This document shows positions 25,468-36,403 of a stretch of 64,000 nucleotides of DNA, piece after piece. Position 1 is the first letter of the stretch. Each line of letters begins with the position of its first letter. The position numbers were made by a program, and so were the translations under genes. Source of the stretch: Daphnia pulex (Eukaryota > Arthropoda > Branchiopoda > Diplostraca > Daphniidae); assembly GCF_021134715.1 (NCBI RefSeq), contig NC_060027.1:6262001-6326000 (forward strand), in the 5' to 3' direction. The notes under the pieces are model-generated. The model ran no database searches. It saw only the letters and a program-made list of their open reading frames with translations, and was not told where the DNA came from.

Positions 25468-26091
25468 ATTTATAGCTTAAGTCAAATTATAACGGTTAGT
25501 AAGTTCCTGTCACAGTGGAAGCTTGTTTGTTTAGCTATAATTTACTTCTAAATAACCTGTAACCGTATAAAAAGTTAAAATAAAGATATATTTCGTAACA
25601 CAAATTTATTTACAATTAATACCAAATAAACTGAGAATAACGTAGAAACAATACGGAATGTTTCTAGATCTGTCAAATATTCACCGTAATATAAGGTTAC
25701 AAATTTAACTGTTTGGAATTTACTTGATTGTCAAAAGTCAAATAAGGCCCGATAACTATATTTGTAATTAATTGTAAACATAAAGAATAATGCTTCTATC
25801 CGCTACTATTGATTGCTCAAATTGATTATGGTAACAATGTGCTACCCTCTATGAGGTATTTTTAAATTTTTTTATACGCCTGCTAAATTTTGTTGTGATT
25901 AGGCCTAGCTGGGCTATTAGCCTATGTCAACTAGGCTTCAGTACTTTCTCAGAATCTCTCATTTCTCAGAACAGATTAATTACAGTAAACCGGCCGCGTA
26001 TCAATCATCATCCTATTTATAAGGTAAGCAATTCCCCTTTGATATTTTCTGAATTATTCAATCAATTTACAAGTAGTTGCAGAATTCAAAA
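25468..26091. promoter_or_regulatory. Divergent promoter region of copy B
   Basis: The 624 bp between the two start codons must hold the promoters of both transposon genes. It is AT-rich, with no clear TATA box I would defend. Equivalent intergenic stretches exist in copy A (19842-20173) and copy C (34167-34640). Confidence 0.5.
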
Positions 26092-27970
26092 ATGGTGCGC
26101 TGGGAAGGAAAATATCATAACGTAGACGGCACTGGGAATGTCAAAGACCCTCTACTCTTTTTGATAGTCAACAGTCCTATTCATACAGCAAGTGCTCGTG
26201 GTTCCCATGACCGTCTTTTTTCCATACCCACTACCTGGATGAGCGACGACAAGTCGACTTTTCTACATCCACCAATGGATCTGAAGGTTGGAGGAATCAA
26301 TTTTTGGGACTGGAGTTTAATAACATTGAAAAAAAGAAGGTTTCCGGAATCCAGCTGGACCGAGCTTCAAATTTCCGACTTATTAACAGAAGTTGACTTC
26401 CCAAGTAAAAATTATATTTTATATTATTAGCTTGAGATATTTAAAAAAAAATTATTTTTTTCAATATTCACCTAGATACATTTGAAGATTCGAAAAATGA
26501 GATCTCGTCCATATTTGAATCTCTCTCCGGTGGAATCAATTATGATTTAAAAGAGTACTACAACTCGGGAATACTCCGAAGCATAAAACCAACAGCCCAG
26601 GAAACACCAAAGCCAGTGGAGAAGAGGAAAAACCATTATGAAGTTGACTTAGCTTCTCCTAATCATGGACCTTTGAGCAAGAGATTGGATAACACGTCCA
26701 CTCCTATAATGCCGATCAAAAATTTTCAGAATCGAATGGCTGCGACATTCAATGCTAATAGTAGCGACTCAGAAGAAGCAGACAACGAGGATTCTCAGTT
26801 TATTGGTAATTAAATCCTTTTTTGAATGCCTCGATTGCTTCTAGTTGGCTGTGTTTTAATCATACTTGTATTATACTTGTCATATTTGTATTTTTTAGTC
26901 AAGAAAAATCCAAAGGTGAACAAGAGGGTCTCAAATCTGCTGCCAAATCATAAAACATTGTCACATATCAATAATTCAGGCGACTCGGGTATGTCATCAT
27001 ATTTCGCTGATTTAAACGATCGTGATCTTGAGGATATAGGTGATAACATTCTATTGGACTTGAATGTTAACAGTAAGCAATTATTGTTCAATATTCCATA
27101 TTGCTTTTTATAATTTTTTTTTCGTTATATAGCTTTAACCTCGGCTTTACCCAAAGAACCGTCGGTGAGTTTGGATGACGGAAACTTGACAACTTACCAA
27201 AAACTCCTGTTTGCTAAATTAGACCTGATTATAAAGGGGTTAAATAGTTTGCAAACCGAAAAAACACGCAATGCCGTTATTTGTGAAGGGAATTTAGTCA
27301 ACTTTACCAAGACTTTCACTGATTCCGTAACTCTGCCTTTGAACGATTATTCCGAACTAGTCGGCTTAGATTTGGCGCTTGGAAGTGTCGAGCTTTCCGT
27401 CAGCATGGTATTTTTTCCCTTTTCAATTATTTCCACACTTCAAATTTATCATTTATCTTGTTTTATCTAATAGGTTGGAGTATTCGTCCAACGCTTAAGA
27501 ACTTACAATACAGAAAGCGGAGTTTCCAAAAAGTTGTGGAGTTCTATTTTGTCCGGAACGTTGGCTATAGGAATTACATGGAAAGTTAGGCTTAATGATG
27601 CCCGTCCAGCTTATGGGCACATGATAAATCTCGTTGCCGTCTTAGCTGGTTCGTTTAAGAATTTTATGACTAATAATGTGCTACATCTTAGTATAATCTT
27701 TTATTTTTTTTATTAGTAATAATTCAATTGATTATGGAATCAACAGAGAAGACCCCAATTACAACATTGAAGATGATCAAAGTTATCCAAGATGGGCGCA
27801 GAAATGTTGCCTGGTCTTTCAATACAAAAATGGGAAACAAACAGCGTAAAGACCCCGTTCCAATGCGGGAGAGTTCTCTCAAAGATCAGCTTGACTCTGA
27901 TACTGTCACCAAAATAGATGCACGGATTACAAAAATTACAAAATCCTTTAAGACGTTTGGACTAAATTAA
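26092..27970 (+). CDS. Accessory (DUF4806-like) protein of the transposon, copy B (six exons, intact)
   Basis: Exons 26092-26404, 26476-26805, 26899-27072, 27133-27407, 27474-27648 and 27717-27970 all use GT-AG and sum to 1521 nt, an unbroken 506-aa frame. N-terminal block: MVRWEGKYHN, FSIPTTWMSDDK, FLHPP, WDWSLITLKKRRFPESSW. The middle is hydrophilic and Ser/Asp-rich, with EKRKNHYEVD and DSEEADNEDS. C-terminal block: YQKLLFAKLDLIIKGL, LPLNDYSELVGLDLALGS, SKKLWSSILSGTLAIGITWK, ending IDARITKITKSFKTFGLN. The overall pattern resembles DUF4806 proteins, which are often transposon-linked in invertebrates. The role is inferred to be a DNA-binding or transposition partner, comparable in position to TnpA of plant CACTA elements. 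Its 3' end is repeated at 30264. Confidence 0.8.
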
Positions 27971-28035
27971 ATCAAATTATGTCCCACTGTGTTTCTTTGT
28001 TTCAATACATATTTGAAACTGAATCTATGTTTGCT
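27944..28035 (+). repeat. Transposon 3' end, first copy
   Basis: TCCTTTAAGACGTTTGGACT then AAATTAA (the stop) and GT[C/T]CCACTGTGTTTCTTTGTTT...ATACATATTTGAAACTGAAT. It aligns with 30264-30359 at roughly 85-90 % identity by eye, starting inside the last codons of the accessory gene. Confidence 0.85.
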
Positions 28036-28205
28036 CTTTGTGAGTTAACTTTTTTCGGTAAACCTGGCAACCGGGTCAAAACTCAAAACATCTTGAGTGA
28101 GTGAAGAACAGACGAATGAAGAAAAAGTGTTACGTTGTTTGATTTTGTCAGTGTTTAAAGAGTAGAATTATACTAGTTAATAAGACGAGTGTTTATAATT
28201 TACGT

Positions 28206-28394
28206 CATAGGTCCCTCGCTATTATTGTCATGGACTTGGGAAAATGTCCGAAGAAGTGCTTTAAAGATTGCAACCCTTGTATGGAACGAGTGACTAAGAT
28301 GCTTCCTTGTACACACGAGCAAATGGTGCTGTGCCACCAAGATCCGGCCAATGAGTTTTGCCAGACACCGGTGTGGAAAGTATTTCAAATATAG
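28206..28394 (+). pseudogene. ZNFX1-like cysteine-rich exon fragment
   Basis: The frame reads CPKKCFKDCNPCMERVTKML, then PCTHEQMVLCHQDPANEFC and QTPV before a stop at 28392-28394. Cys/His spacing and the K-x-L-P-C-x-H-x-Q-x-V-x-C-x-x-D-P segment match NFX1-type zinc-finger repeats of ZNFX1-like helicases, where this region binds metal. Only about 50 codons remain, with no helicase domain, so it is a gene fragment. It lies between the two copies of the transposon 3' end and runs directly into importin-9 sequence on the same strand in another frame. A DNA-level capture is the simplest explanation. Confidence 0.68.
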
Positions 28395-30150
28395 TGACCT
28401 TTACGCTTGAAACTTTACGCAGTATATTGTCAGCTAATCAGGATGTCAGAAAAGCTGGAGAAAGTCAAGTTCAAGCTCTGGAGGTTACCGAAGGTATTTC
28501 AATCAAAATTATTTGTCACCCGTTAAGTTAGTTTAATGCCATCATTTACACGTAGGATTTGGAATTTATCTCACTGAAATAATTTTCTTCGATTCCACCA
28601 GTAAAATTCGATCTGGAGCTGCTCATGCAATTTCAACAATTGCCCAGTGGGATTGGCCAGAAGAATGGCCAAATCTATTTACTACTCTGATGATGTACCT
28701 GACTCAAGGCAGTCAAGAAAGTTTACAAGGATCCATGTGTGTGCTACTTGAAGTTACTCACAATGTTGATGATAAACAAATGCCACAGGTGTGGTATATT
28801 AAATAATAGCATGCAGCAAGATTTTCATTGTTCCATGAATTTATTATTTTCTCTTTACATTTGAATCAGGTAGTCCCAGTGATCTTTCCTGAAGTGTACA
28901 AGATTTTCTCAGATAGTAGTGTAAGTTCCTTGAATAAATCATTATAATTTATATGTTCACAGAATTTATTGTTACAGAGATACAATGTGAGGATGCGCTC
29001 ACAAGCTATTCAAATCTTTACTAACCTAACTGAATCAGTCTGTTCAGCTGGTGAATACAACAAAGGTCTAGTAAAAGAACTTCTTGGACCATTCCTTCTA
29101 CCATTCACTGAAGCTCTTGTCAAACACCTCCAAGAGCCTGATGGCCCAGCAAGTGATGTTGGCCTTAAAACAGCAATTGTTAAAGGTAATAATTTCAAAC
29201 AGTTTTAATCTATGTTGTCTATTTATTCCCTTGGTTAAATGCAGCGCTTACTGTCCTTGTGAAGCACGTACCTAAACAGTTGTCGCAGTGCTGGCTTTTG
29301 CAAATTTTGCCGACTGTTTGGAATACACTGACTCATTCTGCTCATGTCTACGTCGCTTGCGTCGTTAACGAAACGGAAGAATCAGATGAGCTCATGAGCA
29401 AGTTGACCCAGACGGTAATTACACATTTAATTTTTTTTTCTGTGTTTTTAGTTAAGTGTTTCAATTATTCTATCAGGAGAGGTTATCAGCTTCGAAAATG
29501 TGGTCTCCAGTATCTTTGAGTTCGTCCACGCCCCTGTTGAGACTCCACGGTTCCGCAGTGCCGTTCGCGATGGAATAAGTCAAATTATTTACTATATTAT
29601 CCTCTTCATGCAAATAATGGAAGAGCAAATATCGACTTGGGCTGGCAATCCAGACCGCTTCGTCGAAGATGAAAGTGAAGATTCATTCTCCTATTCTGTT
29701 CGGCTCGCTGCTCAAGATTTTCTTCTGGTAAAACCATTCATCAACTTCAAATATGTGTACTTATTCAATCGTTATTTATCATTTTTTACATTCAACAGGC
29801 TCTACGACAAGAATTCGAGGATGAAGCTTGCTCTGGCTTGTGTGAGGCTGTCACACGTCACTTGCAAGAAGCCGAAGTCATGCACACTCAAGGCAATAGT
29901 AGCTTTTGGTGGAAAGTGGTTGAAGCGGCTTTACTTTCACTCGGCGTTGTCAAAGATTTACTCGAGTCTCAGCAGAAGGAAAACCAATTGCCGTTGGATA
30001 TAGTTGTAATTCTTCAGAGTAGTTTAGATCAGCACAATCGCATGGCAGGTGAGAACAACTTTGGCTTTAAAAAAAAAATCGGAATTAACGTCTCTATCCT
30101 TTTCAGCGTCACCCTTTTGCATAAATCCCCACAACAACGAAGCTCTTAAA
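28391..30150 (+). pseudogene. Importin-9-like partial gene (N-terminal half, introns retained)
   Basis: Exon-like blocks at about 28391-28493, 28556-28788, 28870-28920, 28978-29185, 29245-29414, 29477-29727, 29799-30048 and from 30107, all bounded by GT-AG. Landmarks of the importin-9 HEAT-repeat region: [111 protein letters not shown] and [19 protein letters not shown]. Against the family, some 60 residues are missing after LTEI, and everything beyond SPF at about 30115 is lost. No stop interrupts the spliced frame up to that point. Importin-9 carries cargo such as histones into the nucleus; this truncated copy could not do so. It is flanked by transposon 3' ends. Confidence 0.85.
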
Positions 30151-30263
30151 GTATGCCTCAATCCACATTCACCACCAACTTTTCACTAGGTCCTGCCCAG
30201 TGACTTCGTTTGTGGAACATCTTCTGCGGCAGTTGTTGTTTGCCAACGAGAATGGCAGAACAA

Positions 30264-30359
30264 TCCTTGAAGACGTTTGGACTAAATTAAACTATAAATG
30301 ATGTCCTACTGTATTTCTTTTGTTTGAATACATATTTGGAACTGAATTTATGTTTGTTC
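30264..30359 (+). repeat. Transposon 3' end, second copy
   Basis: TCCTTGAAGACGTTTGGACT then AAATTAA and TGTCCTACTGTATTTCTTTT...ATACATATTTGGAACTGAAT, homologous to 27944-28035. It still encodes the last residues of the accessory protein (S-L-K-T-F-G-L-N-stop) although no accessory gene lies directly upstream. In another frame, about 30170-30297 is open and ends inside this repeat (FVEHLLRQLLFANENGRTIL...); its origin is not recognised. Confidence 0.85.
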
Positions 30360-31221
30360 ATAATTTATAAAATTTAATCGTGAAATTAATTCATATGTTT
30401 TATTAAAAAATAGTCTTGCATATATGTTGCATGTATGTTTCTTAAAAAATAGAAATTAAAAATAACAAATAAGCGAATCATAAAAACTGCGTCCCAAAAA
30501 TGCATATTTAACGTAATAAAAATTATTTTCGTTAAATAACCACAGGAATTTACGTTTAAAAACACAAACTAGTACAATTAATATGAACATTAAACGGTTT
30601 TCTCATTGAAACCATAAAATGGAATTTTCAAGTATTCGTACCATAAAATACGGAAATTTTTTTTGAATCACAACGGAAAAATATTTGTCGGGAAGAAACT
30701 ATACTTTAGTAAGGATAATTTGCATGAAAATTGGGAAAAAAACTAGAAAACACACTAGATAGAAACAGGGGTGAAAATGCAGTCCTAAACTAGTGTAACA
30801 CACCATAACAAATACAATACCCCTCCCCCCCCCCCAAAAAAAAACGAGAGTGTTAAAAACCGGTTAAAAACCCGCCCTATCACGCAAACCAGTGGGTGTA
30901 ACACCTTTGTCAAACACATATATGCCCCGAGAAGCGTCTGGGGACTATTCCGTTTCAGCCCACTCAAAGTCAACGCATAAAAATAGAGTTGTATTAGAGT
31001 TTTTCTGAATTTTATGTTTTCCAGCCGAAGTTTGGGAATTTGAGTTTGTTATTTTCAAAATAAATGCAAAATATATGGAAATGATAAATGCAGTCAAGAA
31101 TCATTAGCTTTCTTCATTATAAATTGATTTTTTTAAAGTCAATTCTCCGATTTAAAATTTTCATCAGAAATATTTTCATAAATTTTATATCACATATATT
31201 TGAATATACGAACAATAAAGA
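30360..31221. other. AT-rich subterminal-like region, no gene
   Basis: Contains scattered CGTTAAA/ACGTTTAAA-like words and AACCGGTT, then AAACTAGTGTAAC at 30787-30799, a C13/A9 run at about 30822-30843, and AAACCAGTGGGTGTAACACC at about 30884. This could be the subterminal repeat zone of copy B. Confidence 0.4.
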
Positions 31222-31290
31222 TTTGTCTTATCCGGGGCTTGATCCTTTGACCTTTTTATTCATGATCCAACTCTTTAACCGATAGAACTT
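31222..31290 (-). repeat. tRNA-like sequence downstream of copy C transposase
   Basis: The minus strand reads CTATCGGTTAAAGAGTTGG, then GGTCAAAGGATCAAGCCCCG. GATCAAGCC matches the B-box consensus GWTCRANNC, and the first part resembles a degenerate D-arm/A box. It begins about 75 bp past the transposase stop, a position equivalent to the tRNA-like sequence of copy B. Confidence 0.42.
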
Positions 31291-31365
31291 CAGATGACAA
31301 AAGACCTGGCTGATTACAAAATAAAAGTACCGCTGACATTTCGATGGCAATTTTCAAAGTTGTAT

Positions 31366-34166
31366 TTAGTTGAAATTATCAGATGTATGCAACAGAGGAA
31401 CTAAATACCAACGTAATTCCTCATTTTCAAAAGATATTGGTGGAGTTGGATTAAGAGGAAGAGCCATCATTTTACAAAATACTTGTGAAGGATAGCGGAA
31501 AAATGTAGGCGCACTGAGGGTATGAGAAGAAAATATGTTGTGATCTGACGATCGATATGGCTGAACATGGGCATTTTCAAGAGATACAAATTTACGTGCA
31601 ACAATTTTAACTAATTTCATACCACTACACGCAAGAATGTCAACACAAACGAAGGCAGATTTTTGGTTATCGAGGAAAATATTATTGGGGAATAAATTAG
31701 TCAAGATAAAGTTATTGAAAATAAATTTTTTAGGCCATCGACCTCCCTTATTACAATATTTAAGTACCCTGTTGTTATTTTTTATTCCTTCCAGCACTTA
31801 TTGTACTTTAATCTCAATAATAGTTCCACATAAAGTTGTCGGGAGTTGGTACTTAGACTTTTCAACACATCTGTTACGTATCTGTTCAGCTTGGAGATTT
31901 CCACTTCTTATACATCTTCGAAAGAAAACTTGGAAACTCTCGAAAGGAAATGCACCCAGAGTTTCAATCCCGCATTGAAAGTTTTCTGAATCCTGCCACA
32001 AATGAGAAACTTGATGGCTGACAAATCGACAAGGTATTTCTCTCTCAGACAGCTCCACAGAATATCTATCTCAGATGTTTTTGGCCTTTAAAATTCTTTT
32101 TTTAGGAACGGGTTCTCCATTGAAAGACCCAGATAACATCATGCCATATTGTAACAACATAATATGTTCGAGGTCATTTTCACTGAGAATTCCTTTGAAG
32201 AGAGGAAATAATAGATAATAAAGAATGTTACGTTTCACTTTGTCATATCCTGCTTTAACTGCACGTCACTGATTCATAGCTCCCCTTGTATAACCGTCAT
32301 TTGAACGTATTTTAGTATATGAGAAAATGCGGTATAGAAATTTTAATATACATACATACATACATGAATCTTATAGTTCTTGCATTTTTCCAGCTTGTCA
32401 ACAAAATGGTCAAATCCGTATCCGAGAAGTGAAAGAACTTGATTCGTTTGTTGGCTTCAGCTATCTGTGTGCTTGTAAGTTTGCCCTCGGCTGGCACGAA
32501 TACAAATCCCTCTAAACGTCGGCCAAAGGCACCCTCGATAACAGTATGCATAGGATCAATGACAAAGCCTAATACCATTGGCAAATTTACATTGAGGAAA
32601 GGACTAACATCGTTTGGGTCTTTCAAGTGTTCATCAATAGAATAATCGTTGACATGATAAGTCAAGAAATCTGCATCGGTTCTAGCAGGGGCATTAACAT
32701 TTCGTAGTAAGATAGTTCGAATAACCATTCACCTTTCTGAATACAACGGTCACAACACCAATAACCGGAATGGCCTTTATTTCTTTTAAGAAAAGATCTC
32801 ATTGGACCATCAGCAATGACACAACGAAGTGAAGCTGTGCAGCAACGCTCATTTATGTCGGCAATGTTTTCATTTGAAGGGGAAAGGTGAGAAAGTTCCC
32901 GAATAAGGTCTTGAAGAAATCTGTGAATATCGGTAGGCTTACCCTTTCCAACATAAAAACCGATGATGAAAACTGAAGTCTCCAAAAGAGTGATGTTGTC
33001 AAGACTTTTTGCATCCGACTGAATTGAGTGAATTCTTCCAAGAATAGGTGTTATCGTAGGAGCATTTTCGTCTTCGTTTAGCTTGGCTTCGTCGATGTTG
33101 ATATCTATGTTGAAATGAGGGGTTTTCTCCAAACACAATTCAGGAACTACAATTTTTTCTCCTCGTAGAGTGGCTTTAGCTTTCTCCGTAATTGAGTAAA
33201 CGTCAAATGCTTCAATCTATGTAAAGATTGAGGAAATTATATGCACTGTAAGGTAAAGGATATAAATATAATATTTACTCTTTTCCACAATTTTTTTGGA
33301 AGAATACTTGCATTTGTATAGTACAAATCAACAAATTGCATCAAATCTGCGTCGCGATGGATTAGTCTAGCAGAATTTCCACTTAAGGCATTTTCTAAGC
33401 CAAAATGTACATATTTTCCATTATATATTGATACAGCAGATGGCAACTGTCTTGATTTTTGTGCATTATTTGTTGAAGTGGGCCAATCGCTTCCATCCAC
33501 ATGCATAAATTCTTGTCCAGTGCTTGGTAACAAAGAATAATGTGGAATAGGCTCATACAGCTTCAGTAATTTGAGTAGATACGTTAGGTGTTTTTGTTTT
33601 TGATTTGTGTAAGCTGCAAAATGCCGTAAAATCTTTATTTAAAGTCATTTGCCCATTTCCAGGCTGTTCATTCTGTTCCAGTAATTGGGCTTCGTTCTCA
33701 AATATGACAGTTTCCATCTCCTTAAACTCATTTATTGTTGTATCCTTCGACTGATGATCAACTGAGTCATCATTTTCCTCTACAAGTGATTTTTCATCAA
33801 TAATCGATGCGTTTTCTTGATTATCATTTGAAGCTTTCTGTTTAATAAAAACAAATTTTATACAATTATATTTATCGAACTGTTATTATGATTCATATGA
33901 TTTGTTACCACATCACGCTGAAATTTGGATTTCATTTCTTCCATTGGTTTCAAATTAAACCTCAGTACAAGATTCGGATCGCTTTTAACATTGTTCCATA
34001 TTCTTGTTGGAACGCCTTGTGTACACCAATCTTCAATAACTCGCAAAGCTTTTCTTCGCAAAACTGATGCGTATGTTGGTTGCAACTCTTCCAACGTACG
34101 TTTTCTCTTTCGTACCGAAAATTCACAATATAAAAGAACTTTTTTTATTTCTTCGTCGGTGAACAT
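31366..34166 (-). pseudogene. TNP2/CACTA-type transposase, copy C (frameshifted)
   Basis: Blocks collinear with copy B: MFTDEEIKKVLLYCE and a KRKR head (34166); NQKQKHLTYLLKLL-type block (about 33600); LPSTGQEFMHVDGSDW, YVHFGLENALSG (33533-33400); an intron, then IEAFDVYSITEK; RNKGHSGYWCCDRCIQKGEW; FVIDPMHTVIEGAF; IPCRFVSHQVSHLWQDSENF; and a C-terminal block to 31366. Breaks: a frameshift near 33630, another near 32725 just after the zinc-like motif, a disrupted stretch at 32240-32390 containing a TACA microsatellite, and a stop near 31797. It cannot make a complete enzyme. Confidence 0.8.
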
Positions 34167-34640
34167 TGTAGCTAATATATGTTTAGGCCAGTGTGTATTA
34201 CAGATTACGTTTGAGCAAGGCCTACTGAATGTTTAAGGCCTGTAAACTTGTAAATCCTTGTAACTTATAATCCTTTCTGATCACGGTTGATCAGAGCAAT
34301 TATAAGAAGAGGGAGGATACAACGACACCATCTGGCGCTCGATTGTGCCCGCATGCCAAAAAATACCTATAAATCTACAATTAATGAATGAAGGCCTACC
34401 GTTACAGGATTAGTTTATTACACACCCGCATGCATAATAGTCCTGCTCATTACCTAACTTCACTACTTCGTTCATTTCGTTCATTCAACCTAAGGGATCA
34501 CAAATCAACTTTAAAGTAAGTTCTTGAAATTTCTCTAGTTTTTGAGTTTTTATTATAGGAATAAATTGGATTGATGTTTTAATTGTTGTTCTGTTAGTTA
34601 TTTATGTTTCATTTCGTAAAAGGTTAAGGAACGGACGAAA

Positions 34641-36403
34641 ATGGCATATCAAACAACAAAGAGTGGAACGTGTTATCCCTCAGAAGAACAAGTAATTACA
34701 TTTTAATTTGAGCTGGTAGTTGTTTGCTATCCGAACTGGAAGGGGATATATAGTGATATTGGTACTCCTGCCAGTGCTCTTCAAGCGCCATTAAATTATC
34801 ACGTTGTTCTTACAACAGAACCTGATGCAGATGGAGGCGTGCAGACGTTTGTTTACAAAGTTCCAGAAACCTGGATGGACGTCAACCTTGCATACTTTTT
34901 ATATCCCTCGCCTGGATTTAATGTAAACGGTGTAAAACCATGGAATTGGGGAGACATAAGTTTTAAAAAAAGGCGTTTTCCTGAAACTTCCTATGTGGAA
35001 TACGACGTAGTCGATTTGTTAACGGAAACCGGCCCAGGTAATTCATTTTTCAAAATCTTTTTCGTGCTTTTTTTAGTTTTTTTCTTTCATCAGTGCCAAA
35101 TTTCGACGCCATAAGACAGATGGAAGGCGCTCAAGTCCAAGTAGAACAAGACGAGATATCTAATACGAGACGACGGATATCGACGAGACTAGAAGACGAG
35201 ATATCTAACTCAAGACGGTTATCAAATAAACGCCCATCTTCCGAAGAAAAAAATTATGAAAACCATCCTGGTATATCACAGCTAGTAAATTTGTCAGGTG
35301 ACGAAGAATCGGAATGGGAAGGTCAAGCTGAATCGCATCCAAAGGCAGGATCATCGAAGGTAGCGAAGCGAATTTATGGCACTGCTGAATTAGGTAAGAA
35401 AAGTGTTCCAGATTCTCCTAATTCTACCCCCGAGGAGGATTATGATCATCAATTGTCACCTATTAAGTTATCAATGAAGGAAGCCTCTGCAACAGGTACT
35501 TCCAATATTTCAACGTTATATTTTTAATTTATTTAATTTTCTAATATTTTCTATTTTGTTTAATAGAGGAAAATGGAGAAGCAGAATCTCGTTATCAACA
35601 AAAAGTCCTACAGGCTTTAATAAGTTCAATTTTGGATGTACTGAAATCAATGCGAAATGAAAGGGCATCGTGCGAAACTGTGATGAAGGATAACATGGAA
35701 CACTTCAAAGAAGTAGTAAAGTCACAGCTTTCCTTGCCAATCCTACTTCCAGAGGAAGTAGCTGTTCTCAACGCTGCTCTATGTGACATGGAGCTTTCCA
35801 TCTCTCTGGTATGTACTATTAGTAAAATGTAAAACTTATATTGGTGTCAAACATCATTTTCTTGTAGTGTGCTGTTCAGATTCATAATCTGAGAACATTG
35901 GGGTCGAAAAACCAAATCGCCAAAGCAGTCTTACTAGCGGTTTTCAGTAGATCTCTTTGCTCTAAGATCCAATGGAAGAAACGAGGCAAAGATTTAAGAT
36001 TTGCATTTGGCCACTTGATAAATTTGAATGCAGTTTTTGGAGGTTATCATATAATAAAGATTAAGTGAAAAATAGTTATTAATCTCTTAACTTTATCCTA
36101 CCTCTAGTTGTCATTAATAGCGTACTGGCAATTCACAAGCGACCCTCCCTGCCTATGTCAACGATGACCGAAGTTATTCAAAAAGCTCGGAGATTTATTG
36201 GGTACGAGTACAGCCAGTCCGTAACTAAGTCCACGTGTGCAGCGGCAACTGAAAACCAAGTTGATGACGATGATGCAGCAATAACTAAAGCTGACAAGGA
36301 AACGATCATGGCTATCGACCAACGGATGGTGCAGTTGAATAAAGCTCTTATTGAGTACGATGCGCAACACGAGCAGCCCCCCAAAAAACGTAACTCTGTG
36401 TAA
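34641..36403 (+). pseudogene. Accessory (DUF4806-like) protein, copy C
   Basis: Starts MAYQTTKSGTCYPSEEQVIT but meets a stop at about 34709. The conserved N-terminal block resumes at about 34815 (KVPETWMDVNL, YPSPGF, WGDISFKKRRFPETSY). Exons with GT-AG continue: to 35037, 35094-35495, 35567-35808, 35868-36042 and 36108-36403. The middle has a short internal repeat (DEISNTRRRISTRLE / DEISNSRRLS). C-terminal block: LPILLPEEVAVLNAALCD, KIQWKKRGKDLRFAFGHLI, ending QRMVQLNKALIEYDAQHEQP. From 34815 onward the frame is intact; only the head is broken, unless the true start lies elsewhere. Confidence 0.7.

Larger units (their letters stand above)
22601..30799. mobile_element. Copy B of two-gene CACTA-like transposon with captured host exons
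   Basis: Span from the tRNA-like sequence to the right-end motif AAACTAGTGTAAC. In order: intact transposase (minus), shared promoter region, intact accessory gene (plus), first copy of the 3' end, ZNFX1-like and importin-9-like exons, second copy of the 3' end, then AT-rich subterminal-like DNA. The left terminus was not found, so it is unresolved whether this is one element or two overlapping ones. Confidence 0.45.

Noticed and set aside
31637..31978. 113-codon plus-strand frame
   Set aside because: Opposite strand of the copy C transposase blocks; a shadow frame.
32340..32365. TACA microsatellite and nearby short frames
   Set aside because: A simple repeat inside a disrupted part of the copy C transposase; no independent feature.
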